Shown here piece by piece: positions 34,859 to 44,540 of a stretch of 64,000 bases of DNA (position 1 is the stretch's first letter; every line of letters starts with the position of its first letter). The stretch comes from Salinarimonas rosea DSM 21201. Its GTDB lineage: Bacteria; Pseudomonadota; Alphaproteobacteria; Rhizobiales; Beijerinckiaceae. The position numbers and the translations under genes are program-made. The DNA is taken from positions 144,535-208,534 of the forward strand of contig NZ_AUBC01000012.1 in assembly GCF_000429045.1 (NCBI RefSeq), in the 5' to 3' direction. The notes below the pieces were generated by a model. The model had not been told where the DNA came from and made no database searches. It was given only the letters and a program-made list of their open reading frames with translations.

Positions 34859-36277
34859 ATGGACGACGGCAAGGACACGCAGCGCCCGATGAGCGATCGC
34901 AAGGATACGCGCGGCGAGGGCCGCGACGCGGAAGCCAACCGCTTCTCCGCCCGCGCCGTCCGCTATGCGCGGGTGGGCGCCAACATGGGCGGCGTCGCCG
35001 CGCGCATGGCCGGGGCGCGGATGTTCGGGCGCGAGGACGCGCAGAGCGCCGCCGCGCTGGCCCAGGCGCTGGGCGGGCTGAAGGGCCCGATCATGAAGGT
35101 GGCGCAGCTCTTGGCCACCATCCCCGACGTCGTCCCGCCGGAATACGCCGCCGAGCTCCAGAAGCTGCAGGCCGAGGCGCCGCCGATGGGCGCGGCCTTC
35201 GTCAAGCGGCGCATGCAGGCCGAGCTCGGCCAGGGCTGGCGCGCGCGATTCGGCGAGTTCGACCTGAAGCCCGCCGCCGCCGCCTCGCTCGGCCAGGTCC
35301 ACAAGGCGACCACGCTCGACGGGCGCGACGTCGCCTGCAAGCTGCAGTACCCGGACATGCAGTCCGCGGTGGAGGCGGACCTGCGCCAGCTCGACTTCGC
35401 CTTCGCGCTGCACCGGCGCATGGACCCGGCGATCGACACGAGCGAGATCAAGAAGGAGATCGCCGAGCGGGTGCGCGAGGAGCTCGACTATGTCCGCGAG
35501 GCCAAGCACGCGCGCATCTACGCCCACACGCTCGCGACGGTGCCCGAGGTGCGCGTGCCCGACATCCTCGACGATCTCTCGACAAAGCGGCTCCTCACGC
35601 TCGGCTGGCTCCAGGGCAACAAGATCCTCGGCTACAAGGAGGAGCCGGTCGAGGTGCGCAACCGCCTCGCCATCGCGATGTTCAAGGCGTGGTGGCACCC
35701 CTTCTCGTCGGCGGCGATGATCCACGGCGACCCCCACCTCGGCAACTACTCCGTCTGGGAGGAGGACGGCGAGGCCCGGGGCATCAACCTGCTCGACTAT
35801 GGCTGCGTGCGCATCTTCCCGCCGAAGTTCGTCGGCGGCGTCGTCGACCTCTACCGAGGCCTGCAGGAGAACGACCGCGCCCGCATGGTCCACGCCTACG
35901 AGACGTGGGGCTTCAAGCGGCTCAACGACGAGCTGATCGACATCCTCAACATCTGGGCGCGCTTCATCTACGGCCCGCTGCTGGAGGACCGCACCCGCAC
36001 CATCGCGGACGGCGTCTCGCCCGGCGCCTACGGCCGGCGCGAGGCCTTCGAGGTGCACAAGGCGCTCAAGGAGAAGGGGCCGGTGACGGTGCCGCGGGAG
36101 TTCGTGTTCATGGACCGCGCCGCGATCGGCCTCGGCGCGGTGTACCTGCATCTGCGCTCCGAGCTGAACTACCACCGGCTCTTCGAGGAGGAGATCGCCC
36201 GCTTCGATCTCGAGGCGCTCGCCGCGCGCCAGCGCGACGCGCTCGCGGTGGCGGGGCTCGCGCCGCCGCCGGGGTGA
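34859..36277 (+). CDS. ABC1/UbiB-family atypical kinase
   Basis: This 472-residue protein kinase-like protein of the ABC1 (AarF/UbiB/COQ8) family has MKVAQLLATIPDVVPPEYAAE, with KxAQ where UbiB has the inhibitory KxGQ motif (about residues 79-82). The Ala-rich nucleotide loop AAAASLGQVHKA follows, then a catalytic HGDPHLGNY and LDYG in place of DFG. Family members support ubiquinone biosynthesis or lipid homeostasis by ATPase activity. The gene is not next to ubi genes. The alphaproteobacterial branch with KVAQ is distinct from true UbiB, so a quinone role is not assured. Confidence 0.88.
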   Translation: MDDGKDTQRPMSDRKDTRGEGRDAEANRFSARAVRYARVGANMGGVAARMAGARMFGREDAQSAAALAQALGGLKGPIMKVAQLLATIPDVVPPEYAAELQKLQAEAPPMGAAFVKRRMQAELGQGWRARFGEFDLKPAAAASLGQVHKATTLDGRDVACKLQYPDMQSAVEADLRQLDFAFALHRRMDPAIDTSEIKKEIAERVREELDYVREAKHARIYAHTLATVPEVRVPDILDDLSTKRLLTLGWLQGNKILGYKEEPVEVRNRLAIAMFKAWWHPFSSAAMIHGDPHLGNYSVWEEDGEARGINLLDYGCVRIFPPKFVGGVVDLYRGLQENDRARMVHAYETWGFKRLNDELIDILNIWARFIYGPLLEDRTRTIADGVSPGAYGRREAFEVHKALKEKGPVTVPREFVFMDRAAIGLGAVYLHLRSELNYHRLFEEEIARFDLEALAARQRDALAVAGLAPPPG

Positions 36278-36335
36278 GCGCGCCGCTCGCGTTTCCCCGC
36301 TTGCCATTCCTCGGGCGCGCGTCCATGGAACCGGC

Positions 36336-36956
36336 ATGACGCGCGACGCCCCCGCACCCTTTCCAGAGCCCCCGGCGGAGACCGCCCGCGAGGCGTTCGC
36401 CTACGAGCAGACGCCCCGGCCGGTCGGCTTCCCGATCACGTTCCGCCTCAAGGGCAAGGCGCTGGAGGTGGAGCGGATGGGCCGCGTCGACCGGCTGCCG
36501 CTCGAGCGGGTGCGGGAGGTGCGCCTCACCTACGCCCCGGCCTCCTTCGCGCCGGGGCGGCGCGAGGCGAAGCTCAAGCTCGACGACGGGCGCTCGGTCG
36601 CGCTCTCGTCGGTGACCTACCGCGCCATGTTCGATGCCCGCCGGCAGGACGCGGCCTACGGCCGCTTCCTGCGCGAGCTCTTGCGCCGCACGGCCAAGGC
36701 CGCGCCCGAGGCCCGCTTCGTCGCGGGACGCCCGTGGCCGATCTGGATCGTCCTCGCGGTGGTCTCGCTGCTGATCGTCGGCGCGCTCGCGGTCTTCGCG
36801 CTGGAGATCTACCGCATCGGCGAGACCGCGATCGCGCTCGTCGCGGTCGCGGTGGCACTGCTCGGCGTCTGGCAGCTCGAGCCGATGGTGCGCCTCAACA
36901 AGCCGCGGGACTTTTCCCCGGACGACCCGCCCGAGAGTCTCGCCCCGCGGCCGTGA
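36336..36956 (+). CDS. Hypothetical membrane protein
   Basis: This 206-residue protein has a soluble N-terminal part rich in Arg/Lys (about residues 1-125, containing FPITFRLKGKALEVERMGRV and a LTYAPASFAPGRREAKLKL stretch that looks PH-like beta-rich) and two membrane helices (about 133-153 and 158-176), ending in a Pro-rich tail. No family was recognised with confidence. It lies 58 bases after the ABC1-family gene in the same direction and may share its transcript. Confidence 0.75.
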   Translation: MTRDAPAPFPEPPAETAREAFAYEQTPRPVGFPITFRLKGKALEVERMGRVDRLPLERVREVRLTYAPASFAPGRREAKLKLDDGRSVALSSVTYRAMFDARRQDAAYGRFLRELLRRTAKAAPEARFVAGRPWPIWIVLAVVSLLIVGALAVFALEIYRIGETAIALVAVAVALLGVWQLEPMVRLNKPRDFSPDDPPESLAPRP

Positions 36957-36968
36957 TCCCGCCCGCCG

Positions 36969-37391
36969 TCAGCGCACCACGAGCACGGACGATGTCGCGT
37001 GGCGCACGATGGTCGTCGCGTTCGAGCCGAGCAGGTAGGTCGCCATCGTCGGGCGGTGCGAGCCGACCACGACGAGGTCGGCGCCCGCATCCTCCGCCTC
37101 CGCCAGGACCTCGTGGTAGATCGAGCCGAGCCGCACCACGGCCGAGACGCGCTCCTTGGGCAGCGGCACCGACGCGGCGATGTCGCCGAGCTTCTCCTCG
37201 GCCTCGCGCTGCTGGTCCTGCTCGAACGAGGCCGGCACGTATTCCATGTAGGTCACCGGCATCAGCGGGCGGACGTAGATCAGCCGGATCGTGCCGTCGC
37301 CGGCATCCGCGAGGCGGGCGGCGGTGGCGAGCGCGCCCTCGGAGGCCGCGGGCTCGGCGAGATCGACGGGAACCAGGATCGTCTTGTACAT
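36969..37391 (-). CDS. Universal stress protein (UspA family)
   Basis: This 140-residue single-domain Usp starts YKTILVPVDL and has the ATP-binding signature G-2x-G-9x-G(S/T)-like stretch VVGSHRPTMATYLLGSNAT with the final HATSSVLVVR. Such cytoplasmic proteins accumulate in stress or growth arrest. Upstream on the minus strand, TGAAC (37462-37466) and CGTT (37441-37444) are spaced 17 bases, one base from the EcfG consensus, which could put the gene under the general stress response. Confidence 0.92.
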   Translation of the reverse strand: MYKTILVPVDLAEPAASEGALATAARLADAGDGTIRLIYVRPLMPVTYMEYVPASFEQDQQREAEEKLGDIAASVPLPKERVSAVVRLGSIYHEVLAEAEDAGADLVVVGSHRPTMATYLLGSNATTIVRHATSSVLVVR

Positions 37392-37440
37392 GGGGGACCT
37401 CCTCGCGGGTGCCCGCGCCTCGCGCGTGGCTTCGAGGAGA

Positions 37441-37466
37441 AACGTAGGCGGCGCGCGACCCGTTCA
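37441..37466 (-). promoter_or_regulatory. Possible EcfG-type promoter of the usp gene
   Basis: Read on the minus strand, TGAAC-N17-CGTT matches the alphaproteobacterial stress promoter GGAAC-N16/17-CGTT except for the first base. It ends 50 bases before the usp ATG. Gene function agrees with stress control. Confidence 0.35.
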
Positions 37467-37596
37467 CGTTGATCGATCGCAAGGCCGGGATCGCGTCGCG
37501 AGGCGCCTCTGCGCAGACGCGTGCGGGCGTGCGCGCCATTTGACGGGGCGCGCGTGTTGGCGTCTCGTGCGAGATTGCCCGTCCGGAGCCCGTCCG

Positions 37597-38814
37597 TTGC
37601 CGTCCCCAGCACCCTCCCGGCTCCGCGCCGCCGCCGCCTCGCCGATCGTCTTCCTGATGACGCTCGCCTTCGTGAACTGGCTCGGCTTCGCGAGCTGGCA
37701 GGCGCTGCTCAACAACTTCGCCAAGGACGCGGCGGGATTCGACGGCTTCCAGATCGGCGTGCTCCAGTCGGTGCGCGAGATCCCCGGCTTCCTGGCCTTC
37801 ACCGCCGCCTTCCTGTTCATGATCATGCGCGAGCAGACGCTCGCCTATCTCTCGATCCTGATGCTCGGCGTCGGCGTCGCGCTGACCGGGTACCTGCCCT
37901 CGTTCTGGGGGCTGATCCTGACGACGACGATCATGTCGGTGGGCTTCCACTATTTCGAGACGGCGAACCAGGCGCTTTCGCTGCAGCTCCTGACGAAGAA
38001 GGAAGCCCCGCGCGGGATCGGCAAGATCTACGGGGCCGCTGCGGCGGCGCAGCTCGTCGCCTACGGCGGCATTGCCGGCGCCTTCCTGGTCATGCAGCCG
38101 TCCTACGAGGTCATGTACCTCGTCGCCGGCGGGGCGACGATCGGGCTCGGACTCCTGGCGATGGCGGGCTTCCGGCGCTTCCAGGGCGAGACGAGGCAGA
38201 ACCGCGGCATCGTGCTGCGCAGGCGCTACTGGCTCTACTACGCGCTCACCTTCCTGTCGGGAGCGCGGCGGCAGATCTTCATGGCGTTCGGCGCCTTCCT
38301 GCTCGTCGAGCGCTTCGGCTACGAGGTGAGCACGCTGGCGCAGCTCCTCTTCCTCACCTGTGCCGTCAACGTCGTCGCCGCGCCGCTGCTCGGGCGCGCC
38401 ATCGGCCGGTTCGGCGAGCGCGCGACGATCCTCGCCGAGAACATGGTGCTCGTCGTCGTCTTCCTCGGCTACGCCTTCACCGGCTCGGCGCTGGTGGCCG
38501 GCGCGCTGTTCGTGCTCGACGGGGTGTTCTTCACGCTGACGATCGCGCAGAAGACCTACTTCCAGAAGATCGGCGACCCCGCCGACATCGCGCCCACGGC
38601 GTCGGTCGCCTTCACCATCAACCACATCGCCGCCGTCGCGATGCCGGTGACCTTCGGCGTGATCTGGATGAGCGACCCGTCTGCCGTCTTCCTCATCGGC
38701 GCGGCGATCGCCTGCGGCTCGCTGGCGCTGGCCTTCCTGGTGCCGCGCCACCCCGACGCCGGGCGCGAGACGGTGCTGTCGCGGCCGGCGGCGGCGCCGA
38801 TACCGGCGGAGTAG
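37597..38814 (+). CDS. MFS transporter
   Basis: This major facilitator protein of about 405 residues has roughly twelve membrane helices. Notable segments are FVNWLGFASWQALLNNF near the start, SVREIPGFLAFTAAF and the central cytoplasmic loop FRRFQGETRQNRGIVLRRRYW. TTG at 37597, with GGAG about nine bases upstream, is the best start found; the first in-frame ATG (MTLAFVNW) would cut into the first helix. No drug or sugar subfamily signature was recognised. Confidence 0.85.
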   Translation: MPSPAPSRLRAAAASPIVFLMTLAFVNWLGFASWQALLNNFAKDAAGFDGFQIGVLQSVREIPGFLAFTAAFLFMIMREQTLAYLSILMLGVGVALTGYLPSFWGLILTTTIMSVGFHYFETANQALSLQLLTKKEAPRGIGKIYGAAAAAQLVAYGGIAGAFLVMQPSYEVMYLVAGGATIGLGLLAMAGFRRFQGETRQNRGIVLRRRYWLYYALTFLSGARRQIFMAFGAFLLVERFGYEVSTLAQLLFLTCAVNVVAAPLLGRAIGRFGERATILAENMVLVVVFLGYAFTGSALVAGALFVLDGVFFTLTIAQKTYFQKIGDPADIAPTASVAFTINHIAAVAMPVTFGVIWMSDPSAVFLIGAAIACGSLALAFLVPRHPDAGRETVLSRPAAAPIPAE

Positions 38815-38871
38815 GGCCGGGAGATTGGCAGCGGTGATCGCGCGACTCGCCGCCCTGCACGCGAACGCGCA

Positions 38872-39171
38872 TCAGACTCCGGTGATGAGCATATCCAGCG
38901 CCTCGACGATCCGGCTGTGATGGGGCCCGAGGTTCGTGACCGCGGTCCCCAGGGCTCGTCTCGGTATGGCCGCCAGCAGCTGCGTCGCCATGACGTACTC
39001 GGTCACCCCGATCGTGAAGACCGGGTTGAGGCGTCCGATCGGCTTGGGCGCGACGTTTTTCGGGAGCAGAGGCACCACGACCCGGGTGTTGAGCTCCTCG
39101 AGCAGGTCGGCCTGCACGTCGAGCAGATATCCGACGCCGCCCGGATTGGGAAAGACGTCGAGACGCGCCAT
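38872..39171 (-). CDS. ccdB: CcdB-like toxin
   Basis: This 99-residue protein of the CcdB family poisons DNA gyrase. It shows FPNPGGVGYLLDVQADLL near the N-terminus, TRVVVPLLP in the core, and the C-terminal helix SRIVEALDMLITGV that carries the gyrase-contact end of CcdB. Length matches (about 101). Its ATG overlaps the ccdA stop (TGATG), the standard antitoxin-first coupling. Confidence 0.9.
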   Translation of the reverse strand: MARLDVFPNPGGVGYLLDVQADLLEELNTRVVVPLLPKNVAPKPIGRLNPVFTIGVTEYVMATQLLAAIPRRALGTAVTNLGPHHSRIVEALDMLITGV

Positions 39172-39401
39172 CAGAACATGCGGTAGCGCTCGAGCGGAAG
39201 GCCGTGCTCGTCCACCCAAGCGTTCGCCGCCCGGATCGCCTCCGCGTTCTCCTCGCGCCAACGATCCGCCTGCACGCTGCGCAGGGCGCGCCTCAAGCCG
39301 TCTTCCGCAGCGCGGACGAGGTCGACATCGTGCGCGCGCGCCCGCTCGAGCAGGGCCGGATCGACGTGCAAACCCGTTCTGTCCATCGCCTCGTCGCTCA
39401 A
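39171..39401 (-). CDS. ccdA: CcdA-like antitoxin
   Basis: This 76-residue type II antitoxin has an N-terminal ribbon-helix-helix segment (HVDPALLERARAHDVDLVRAAEDGL, about residues 12-36) and a C-terminal toxin-binding tail ENAEAIRAANAWVDEHGLPLERYRMF (cited in part), closely following the CcdA pattern. The TTG at 39401 is preceded by GGAGGAG; an ATG at 39386 is an alternative with poorer spacing. The pair lies after yidC, on the same strand, past a strong hairpin. Confidence 0.9.
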   Translation of the reverse strand: MSDEAMDRTGLHVDPALLERARAHDVDLVRAAEDGLRRALRSVQADRWREENAEAIRAANAWVDEHGLPLERYRMF

Positions 39402-39501
39402 ACTGCTCCTCCGCCTCGCCGGACTGCGTCGCCTTCGTCAGCATAGGCCCGCCGACCGCATGGCGCAACGCGGCGACGCTCGGCGCAGCGCCGCCGGAAC
39501 G

Positions 39502-39533
39502 CGAGAGGGCGGCCCCGCGGGACCGCCCTCTCG
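39502..39533 (-). terminator. Hairpin terminator downstream of yidC
   Basis: Eleven-base perfect arms CGAGAGGGCGG / CCGCCCTCTCG enclose a ten-base loop that can itself pair. It lies 32 bases past the yidC stop and separates the rpmH-rnpA-yidC transcript from ccdAB. Confidence 0.7.
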
Positions 39534-39564
39534 TCGGGTCTCGATTTTCGCGGCCGTGCGCCGC

Positions 39565-41406
39565 TCAGCCGCCCTTGGCGGCGGCCCGCCCGCCGCCGAG
39601 CATCTTCTTGAGGTTGTCCCACAGCTCGATCTTCACGCCGTGCCGGCGCATGATGAAGCCCTGCTGCAGCACCGAGAGGAAGTTGTTCCAGGCCCAGTAG
39701 ATCACCAGGCCGGCCGGGAAGGAGGCCAGCATGAAGGTGAAGATCACCGGCATCCAGGTGAACACCGCCTTCTGCACCGGGTCCGGCGGCTCCGGGTTCA
39801 TCTTCATCTGGACGAACATCGTCGCGCCCATGACGAGCGGCCAGACGCCGACCGTCAAGAGCGCCGGCGTGTCGTAGGGCAGCAGCCCGAACAGGTTGAA
39901 GATCGAGGTCGGGTCCGGCGCGGCGAGGTCCTGCACCCAGCCGAAGAACGGCGCGTGGCGCATCTCGATCGTGACGAACAGCACCTTGTAGAGCGCGAAG
40001 AAGACCGGGATCTGGATCAGCACCGGCCAGCAGCCGGCGACCGGGTTGATCTTCTCCCGCTTGTAGAGGTCCATCAGCTCCTGCTGCTGCTTCATCCGGT
40101 CGTCGCCGTAGCGCTCGCGGATGGCCACCATCTCAGGCTGCACGGCCTTCATCTTCGCCATGGAGGCGTAGGACTTGTTGGCGAGCGGCAGAAAGAAGAT
40201 CTTCAGGATGACGGTGACGATCAGGATCGCGACGCCGAAGTTGCCGAACACGCCGAAGAAGAAGTCGAGCGCGTAGAACATCGGCTTGGTGATGAAGTAG
40301 AACCACCCCCAGTCGATCAACAGGTCGAACTGCCGGATGCCGTAGGCCTCGCCGTAGCCGTCGACGACGTCGACCTCCTTGGCGCCCGCGAAGAGGCGCT
40401 TGGTCGAGGTCGCGGTCTCGCCGGGGGCGAGGGTCCGCGCCGCGCCGAGCGCGTCGGCCTGGAAGATCGGCGCGCCGCCGGCGCTCTCCGCCGTGTAGCG
40501 ACCGGTGAAGCTCGTCTCCTGGTCGGGGACGATGGCGGTGGCCCAGTACTTGTCGGTGATGCCGACCCAGCCGCCGGTCACGTCGCGCCAGGCCTCGCCG
40601 GTGACCGAGGTGCGCAGCGGGTCGGCCTCGACGACGTCGTCGTAGCCCCATTCCTGCAGGCCCTCGTCGCCCAGGACGCCAATGAAGCCCTCGTGGATGA
40701 CGAAGTAGCCGAGCACGTCGGGCATGCCGTGGCGCGACACGAGGCCGTAGGGATACAGCGTGATCGGCTCGCCGGACTGGTTGAGCGCGCGGTCCTCGAT
40801 CGTGAAGAGCGCGTCCTCGTCCACCGAGATCTCGCGCTCAAAGACGATGCCCGCCTCGTTGGTCCAGGAGAGCGTGACCGGGCTCTGCGGGGTGAGCGCC
40901 TGCGCGTCCGCCTGCCAGACGGTCTGCGAATCGGGCACGCCGCCGGGCACCTCGCCGCCGCCGATCCAGCCGAACTCGGCGTAGTACGGGGTGGCGCTGT
41001 TCGAGGGCGACAGCAGCACGATCGGGTCCGAGCCCGGCTCCGGCGTCTCGAAATAGTCCTTGAGGATGAGGTCGTCGATGCGCGCGCCGCGCAGGTTGAT
41101 CGAGCCCTCCTTCGAGGGAGTCGAGATCGGCAGGCGCGGGGCGGCCGCGAGGGCGGCCTCGCGGGTCGCGGGCAGGTTCGCCCCCGGCACGAGCGTCTGC
41201 ATCGGCGCGCCCGGCGCGATGCCGCCGTCCGAGGGCAGCGGCAGGTTCGGCTGGGCCGGGTCGACGGCCTGCGCCGCCTGCTGCTGAGCCGCGAGCTCGG
41301 CCTCGCGCTGCGCCTGCGGCGCCGCGTAGAAGTACGTCCAGGCGACGAACACGATCACCGAGAGGACGATCGCCAGGATCAGGTTGCGGGAGTCTTCGTC
41401 GCGCAT
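39565..41406 (-). CDS. yidC: Membrane protein insertase YidC
   Basis: This 613-residue inner-membrane insertase has an N-terminal helix ([19 protein letters not shown]), a large periplasmic domain (about residues 80-360) and five C-terminal helices forming the hydrophilic groove (segments [37 protein letters not shown] given in part, and [16 protein letters not shown]). Length is typical of proteobacterial YidC. It inserts proteins alone or with SecYEG. It begins 5 bases after rnpA; the usual small gene yidD between them is absent. Confidence 0.96.
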   Translation of the reverse strand: MRDEDSRNLILAIVLSVIVFVAWTYFYAAPQAQREAELAAQQQAAQAVDPAQPNLPLPSDGGIAPGAPMQTLVPGANLPATREAALAAAPRLPISTPSKEGSINLRGARIDDLILKDYFETPEPGSDPIVLLSPSNSATPYYAEFGWIGGGEVPGGVPDSQTVWQADAQALTPQSPVTLSWTNEAGIVFEREISVDEDALFTIEDRALNQSGEPITLYPYGLVSRHGMPDVLGYFVIHEGFIGVLGDEGLQEWGYDDVVEADPLRTSVTGEAWRDVTGGWVGITDKYWATAIVPDQETSFTGRYTAESAGGAPIFQADALGAARTLAPGETATSTKRLFAGAKEVDVVDGYGEAYGIRQFDLLIDWGWFYFITKPMFYALDFFFGVFGNFGVAILIVTVILKIFFLPLANKSYASMAKMKAVQPEMVAIRERYGDDRMKQQQELMDLYKREKINPVAGCWPVLIQIPVFFALYKVLFVTIEMRHAPFFGWVQDLAAPDPTSIFNLFGLLPYDTPALLTVGVWPLVMGATMFVQMKMNPEPPDPVQKAVFTWMPVIFTFMLASFPAGLVIYWAWNNFLSVLQQGFIMRRHGVKIELWDNLKKMLGGGRAAAKGG

Positions 41407-41411
41407 GAGCT

Positions 41412-41948
41412 CTACGGGGTCGCTTCGGGATTGCCGGGGGGAGGCGCGTCGCGCCGGCTCGTGCCGCTGCCGCGGCGGCGCCCGCGCGGGGCACCCCCGC
41501 GGTCGGGCCGCGCGCCGCCGGGCTTGGTCACCACGTGGAGGGCGCGCGCGAAATCGTCAATGAGGGAGGAATACGGCGCCACGAGCGCCGGGCGCCGGGC
41601 GATCACGACGACGTCCGCCGGGGGAAGCGGATCGGGCGGGCGCGGCGCGCCGGCGGCCGGGTCCGCCGCGACGTCGTGCCGCGCATGGTCGAGGGCCTCC
41701 GGGGCCCCTCGCGCCGCGAGCGCATCGCGGGTCGCGTGACGCAGGCGCCGCTTGATGCGGTTGCGCTCGACGGCGTTGCCGACCTTCTTCGTCACCGTGA
41801 AGCCGACACGCAGCGAGGCGTCGTCCTCGCGCAAGAGGCCCTGCACCGTCATGCGCTCGGAATGGAAACGGCGGCCCGAGGCCGCCGCGACGAACTCCCG
41901 TCGTTTCGTCAGGCGACCGGCACGCGGCGCGTCGTTCGTCCCGCGCAT
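41412..41948 (-). CDS. rnpA: Ribonuclease P protein component
   Basis: This 178-residue basic protein has the RnpA core: [19 protein letters not shown], then [23 protein letters not shown] with the RNR motif, and late [22 protein letters not shown]. It matures tRNA 5' ends with the RnpB RNA. A C-terminal tail of about 40 residues rich in Arg, Pro and Gly extends beyond the usual length of about 120-140. It lies 31 bases after rpmH and immediately before yidC. Confidence 0.95.
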   Translation of the reverse strand: MRGTNDAPRAGRLTKRREFVAAASGRRFHSERMTVQGLLREDDASLRVGFTVTKKVGNAVERNRIKRRLRHATRDALAARGAPEALDHARHDVAADPAAGAPRPPDPLPPADVVVIARRPALVAPYSSLIDDFARALHVVTKPGGARPDRGGAPRGRRRGSGTSRRDAPPPGNPEATP

Positions 41949-41979
41949 CGCCCGTTCGCCCCCCACCGCCCTCGTCCGC

Positions 41980-42114
41980 TCAGGCGGAGAGGCGCTTGCG
42001 CCCCTTGGCGCGACGATTGGCGATGACCTTGCGGCCGCCGACGGTCGCCATGCGCGCACGGAAACCGTGGCGGCGCTTGCGCACGAGCTTGCTGGGTTGA
42101 TACGTCCTCTTCAC
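41980..42114 (-). CDS. rpmH: 50S ribosomal protein L34
   Basis: This 44-residue ribosomal protein ([18 protein letters not shown]...[10 protein letters not shown]) is a complete match to bacterial L34. The start codon is GTG at 42114, where most species use ATG. It opens the conserved rpmH-rnpA-yidC cluster. A good promoter lies about 150 bases upstream. Confidence 0.97.
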   Translation of the reverse strand: MKRTYQPSKLVRKRRHGFRARMATVGGRKVIANRRAKGRKRLSA

Positions 42115-42431
42115 GGCCTCGTCTCCGGTCGCTTCTCGCGGGCTCGTCCTGGATGCCACGCGGAAGGGGTCCGAGAGACCCTCGCGCGACGCCCGCGGCT
42201 TTTCGTGATGCACAGGTGAGCCGGCGCCGCTCGCGCGGAGCGCCGCTCCAGTCGGGCGGCTTATGAAGGATGGGGCCTCGAAAGTCAACGCGAGGACGGG
42301 CGGTGCGCACGGCCCGCGGCGACCGCCCGGGCGCGGTCACGAAACGCTCGCCACGCCGGACGGCGTATGGTAGGCGCATCGGCTCAAACCGTCATGCGAG
42401 GAGGCGCGCCCGGGCGCGCCGTTCGAGGTTC
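42115..42431. other. Divergent intergenic region between rpmH and YfgM-like gene
   Basis: The 317 bases hold the rpmH promoter and leader on the minus strand and the start region of the YfgM-like gene on the plus strand. No gene or RNA was recognised. The long rpmH leader (about 140 bases) could carry translational control, but no fold was worked out. Confidence 0.5.
42260..42288 (-). promoter_or_regulatory. Promoter of rpmH-rnpA-yidC
   Basis: On the minus strand TTGACT (42288-42283), a 17-base spacer, and CATAAG (42265-42260) form a good housekeeping promoter in a short A/T-richer patch. It lies about 150 bases before the rpmH start. Confidence 0.65.
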
Positions 42432-43091
42432 ATGGATCAGTTCACCCGCGAGGTCGACGAGGAATATCGCCGCGCGCAAATGGCGGCGCTGTGGAAGCGC
42501 TTCGGGCCGCTCGTCGTGGGCGTGCTCGTGGTCGTCGTCGTGGGCGTCGCCGGATACACGTGGTGGGAGGCGCGCGAGCGCCAGCGCGCGGAGCAGGCCT
42601 CGCTCGCGCTGTACGAGGCGTCGAGCCTGGTCGAGCAGGGCCGCGGCGACGAGGCGCGCGCGCTGCTCTCCGGCCTCGCCGAGGATGCGCCCGGCGCCGC
42701 GGGCGTGCTCGCCCGGCTGCGCCTCGCGGCGCTCGCCGCACAGACGGATACCGCCGCGGGCGTCGCGGCCTACGAGGCGATCGCGTCCGACGCGGCCGCG
42801 CCCGGCGTCCTGCGCGACCTCGCCCGCTTGCGCGCCGCGCTGCTCCAGGTCGATTCCGCGCCCGATGCCGCGCTGCCCGTCCTGCAGAGCCTGGCCGCGG
42901 GGGAGGGCGCCTTCCGCCATACCGCCCGCGAGCAGCTCGGCCTCGCCGCGCTCCGGCGTGGCGACTACGATGCCGCCGGCGAGTGGTTCGACCGCGTCGC
43001 CGTCGATCCGCAGACGCCCGGCGCGCTGCGCCAGCGCCTCGCCGTCTATTCCGCCCTCGTCGCCGCCGGCCCGCTCGGCGCCGCGAACTGA
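42432..43091 (+). CDS. YfgM-like tetratricopeptide membrane protein
   Basis: This 219-residue protein has a cytoplasmic N-terminus ([24 protein letters not shown]), one membrane helix (about residues 26-42) and a periplasmic TPR-like helical domain. It matches the DUF2133/YfgM family that associates with the SecYEG translocon and periplasmic chaperones. It lies 28 bases before der, a widespread pairing. The BamB gene that often sits between them is missing here. Confidence 0.88.
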   Translation: MDQFTREVDEEYRRAQMAALWKRFGPLVVGVLVVVVVGVAGYTWWEARERQRAEQASLALYEASSLVEQGRGDEARALLSGLAEDAPGAAGVLARLRLAALAAQTDTAAGVAAYEAIASDAAAPGVLRDLARLRAALLQVDSAPDAALPVLQSLAAGEGAFRHTAREQLGLAALRRGDYDAAGEWFDRVAVDPQTPGALRQRLAVYSALVAAGPLGAAN

Positions 43092-43119
43092 GAGAGAGCC
43101 CGCCCGCGCGGGACGCACC

Positions 43120-44538
43120 ATGTCGCTCGTCGTCGCCGTCGTCGGCCGCCCCAATGTGGGCAAGTCGACCCTGTTCAACCGCCTCGTCGGCAAGAAGCTC
43201 GCGCTTGTCGACGATCGCCCCGGCGTGACCCGCGACCGGCGCGAGGGCGACGGGAAGCTCGCCGACCTGCGCTTCCGCATCATCGACACCGCGGGCCTCG
43301 AGGAGGCCGACCCGAATAGCCTCGCCGGGCGCATGCGCGCGCAGACCGAGCGCGCCATCGCCGACGCCGACGTGGTGCTCTTCGTCATGGACGCGCGCAC
43401 CGGCCTGCTGCCGGCGGACCAGCCGTTCGCGGAGCTGGTGCGGCGCTCCGGCAAGCCGGTGATTCTCCTCGCCAACAAGGCGGAAGGGCGCGCCGGCATG
43501 GACGGCGCCTACGACGCCTACGCGCTCGGCCTCGGCGAGCCGATCGCCTTCTCGGCGGAGCACGGCGAGGGGCTCGGCGAGCTCTACGACGCGCTCGTCG
43601 CCCACATGCCGCCGGAGGAGGCGCAGGACGCCTTCGAGGACGGGGAGGAGGCCGATCTCGCGCGGGGGGCGGCGCCGATCGAGCTCGATCCGGAGGTCGA
43701 CGAGGACCGCGACGAGACGCCCGTCGGCAAGCCGGTGCAGATCGCCGTGATCGGGCGCCCGAACGCGGGCAAGTCCACGCTCATCAACCGCATGCTCGGC
43801 GAGGACCGGCTCCTCGTCGGACCGGAGGCCGGCATCACCCGCGACGCCATCACCGTGCCGTGGGAATGGCGCGGCAAGGCGGTGAAGCTGATCGACACGG
43901 CGGGCATGCGCCGCCGGGCGAAGGTGCAGGAGAAGCTCGAGAAGCTGTCCGTCTCCGACGGCCTGCGCGCCATGCGCTTCGCCGAGGTCGTGGTCGTGCT
44001 GCTCGACGCGACGATCCCCTTCGAGAAGCAGGACCTCACCATCGTCGACCTCGTCGAGCGCGAGGGGCGCGCGGTGGTGATCGGCCTCAACAAGTGGGAC
44101 CTCGTCGCCGACCAGCCCAAGCTCCTGGCGGAGCTGCGCGAGAAGGCGGCGCGGCTGCTGCCGCAGGTGAAGGGCGCGCCGGTGGTGCCGCTGTCGGGCC
44201 TCGCGGGGGAGGGGATCGACAGGCTGATGCAGGCGGTCTTCGCCGTCTACGCGACCTGGAATCGGCGCATCTCCACGGCCAAGCTCAACCGCTGGCTCGG
44301 CGACGCGATCTCCGCCAACCCGCCGCCGGCGGTCTCCGGCCGGCGCATCAAGATCCGCTACTGCACCCAGGTGAAGGCCCGCCCGCCGCACTTCTCCTTC
44401 TTCGGCAACCAGCTCCACGCCCTGCCGAAGAGCTACACGCGCTACCTCGTCAACAGCCTGCGCGAGACCTTCGATCTGCCCGGCGTGCCGATCCGCTACT
44501 CGCTGCGCGTGGGCAAGAACCCGTTCGACAAGGGCTGA
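43120..44538 (+). CDS. der: Ribosome biogenesis GTPase Der (EngA)
   Basis: This 472-residue protein has two tandem GTPase domains: GRPNVGKST (about residues 9-17) with DTAGLE, and GRPNAGKST (about 211-219) with DTAGMR and NKWD. The first domain has NKAE as its guanine-specificity motif in place of the canonical NKxD. A C-terminal KH-like domain ends [13 protein letters not shown]. Der is essential for 50S subunit assembly. The start at 43120 gives the usual [17 protein letters not shown]-terminus. Confidence 0.96.
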   Translation: MSLVVAVVGRPNVGKSTLFNRLVGKKLALVDDRPGVTRDRREGDGKLADLRFRIIDTAGLEEADPNSLAGRMRAQTERAIADADVVLFVMDARTGLLPADQPFAELVRRSGKPVILLANKAEGRAGMDGAYDAYALGLGEPIAFSAEHGEGLGELYDALVAHMPPEEAQDAFEDGEEADLARGAAPIELDPEVDEDRDETPVGKPVQIAVIGRPNAGKSTLINRMLGEDRLLVGPEAGITRDAITVPWEWRGKAVKLIDTAGMRRRAKVQEKLEKLSVSDGLRAMRFAEVVVVLLDATIPFEKQDLTIVDLVEREGRAVVIGLNKWDLVADQPKLLAELREKAARLLPQVKGAPVVPLSGLAGEGIDRLMQAVFAVYATWNRRISTAKLNRWLGDAISANPPPAVSGRRIKIRYCTQVKARPPHFSFFGNQLHALPKSYTRYLVNSLRETFDLPGVPIRYSLRVGKNPFDKG

Positions 44539-44540
44539 GG

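Noticed and set aside
34859..36277. Considered as UbiB
   Set aside because: The KxGQ motif reads KVAQ, DFG is LDYG and no ubi genes are adjacent.
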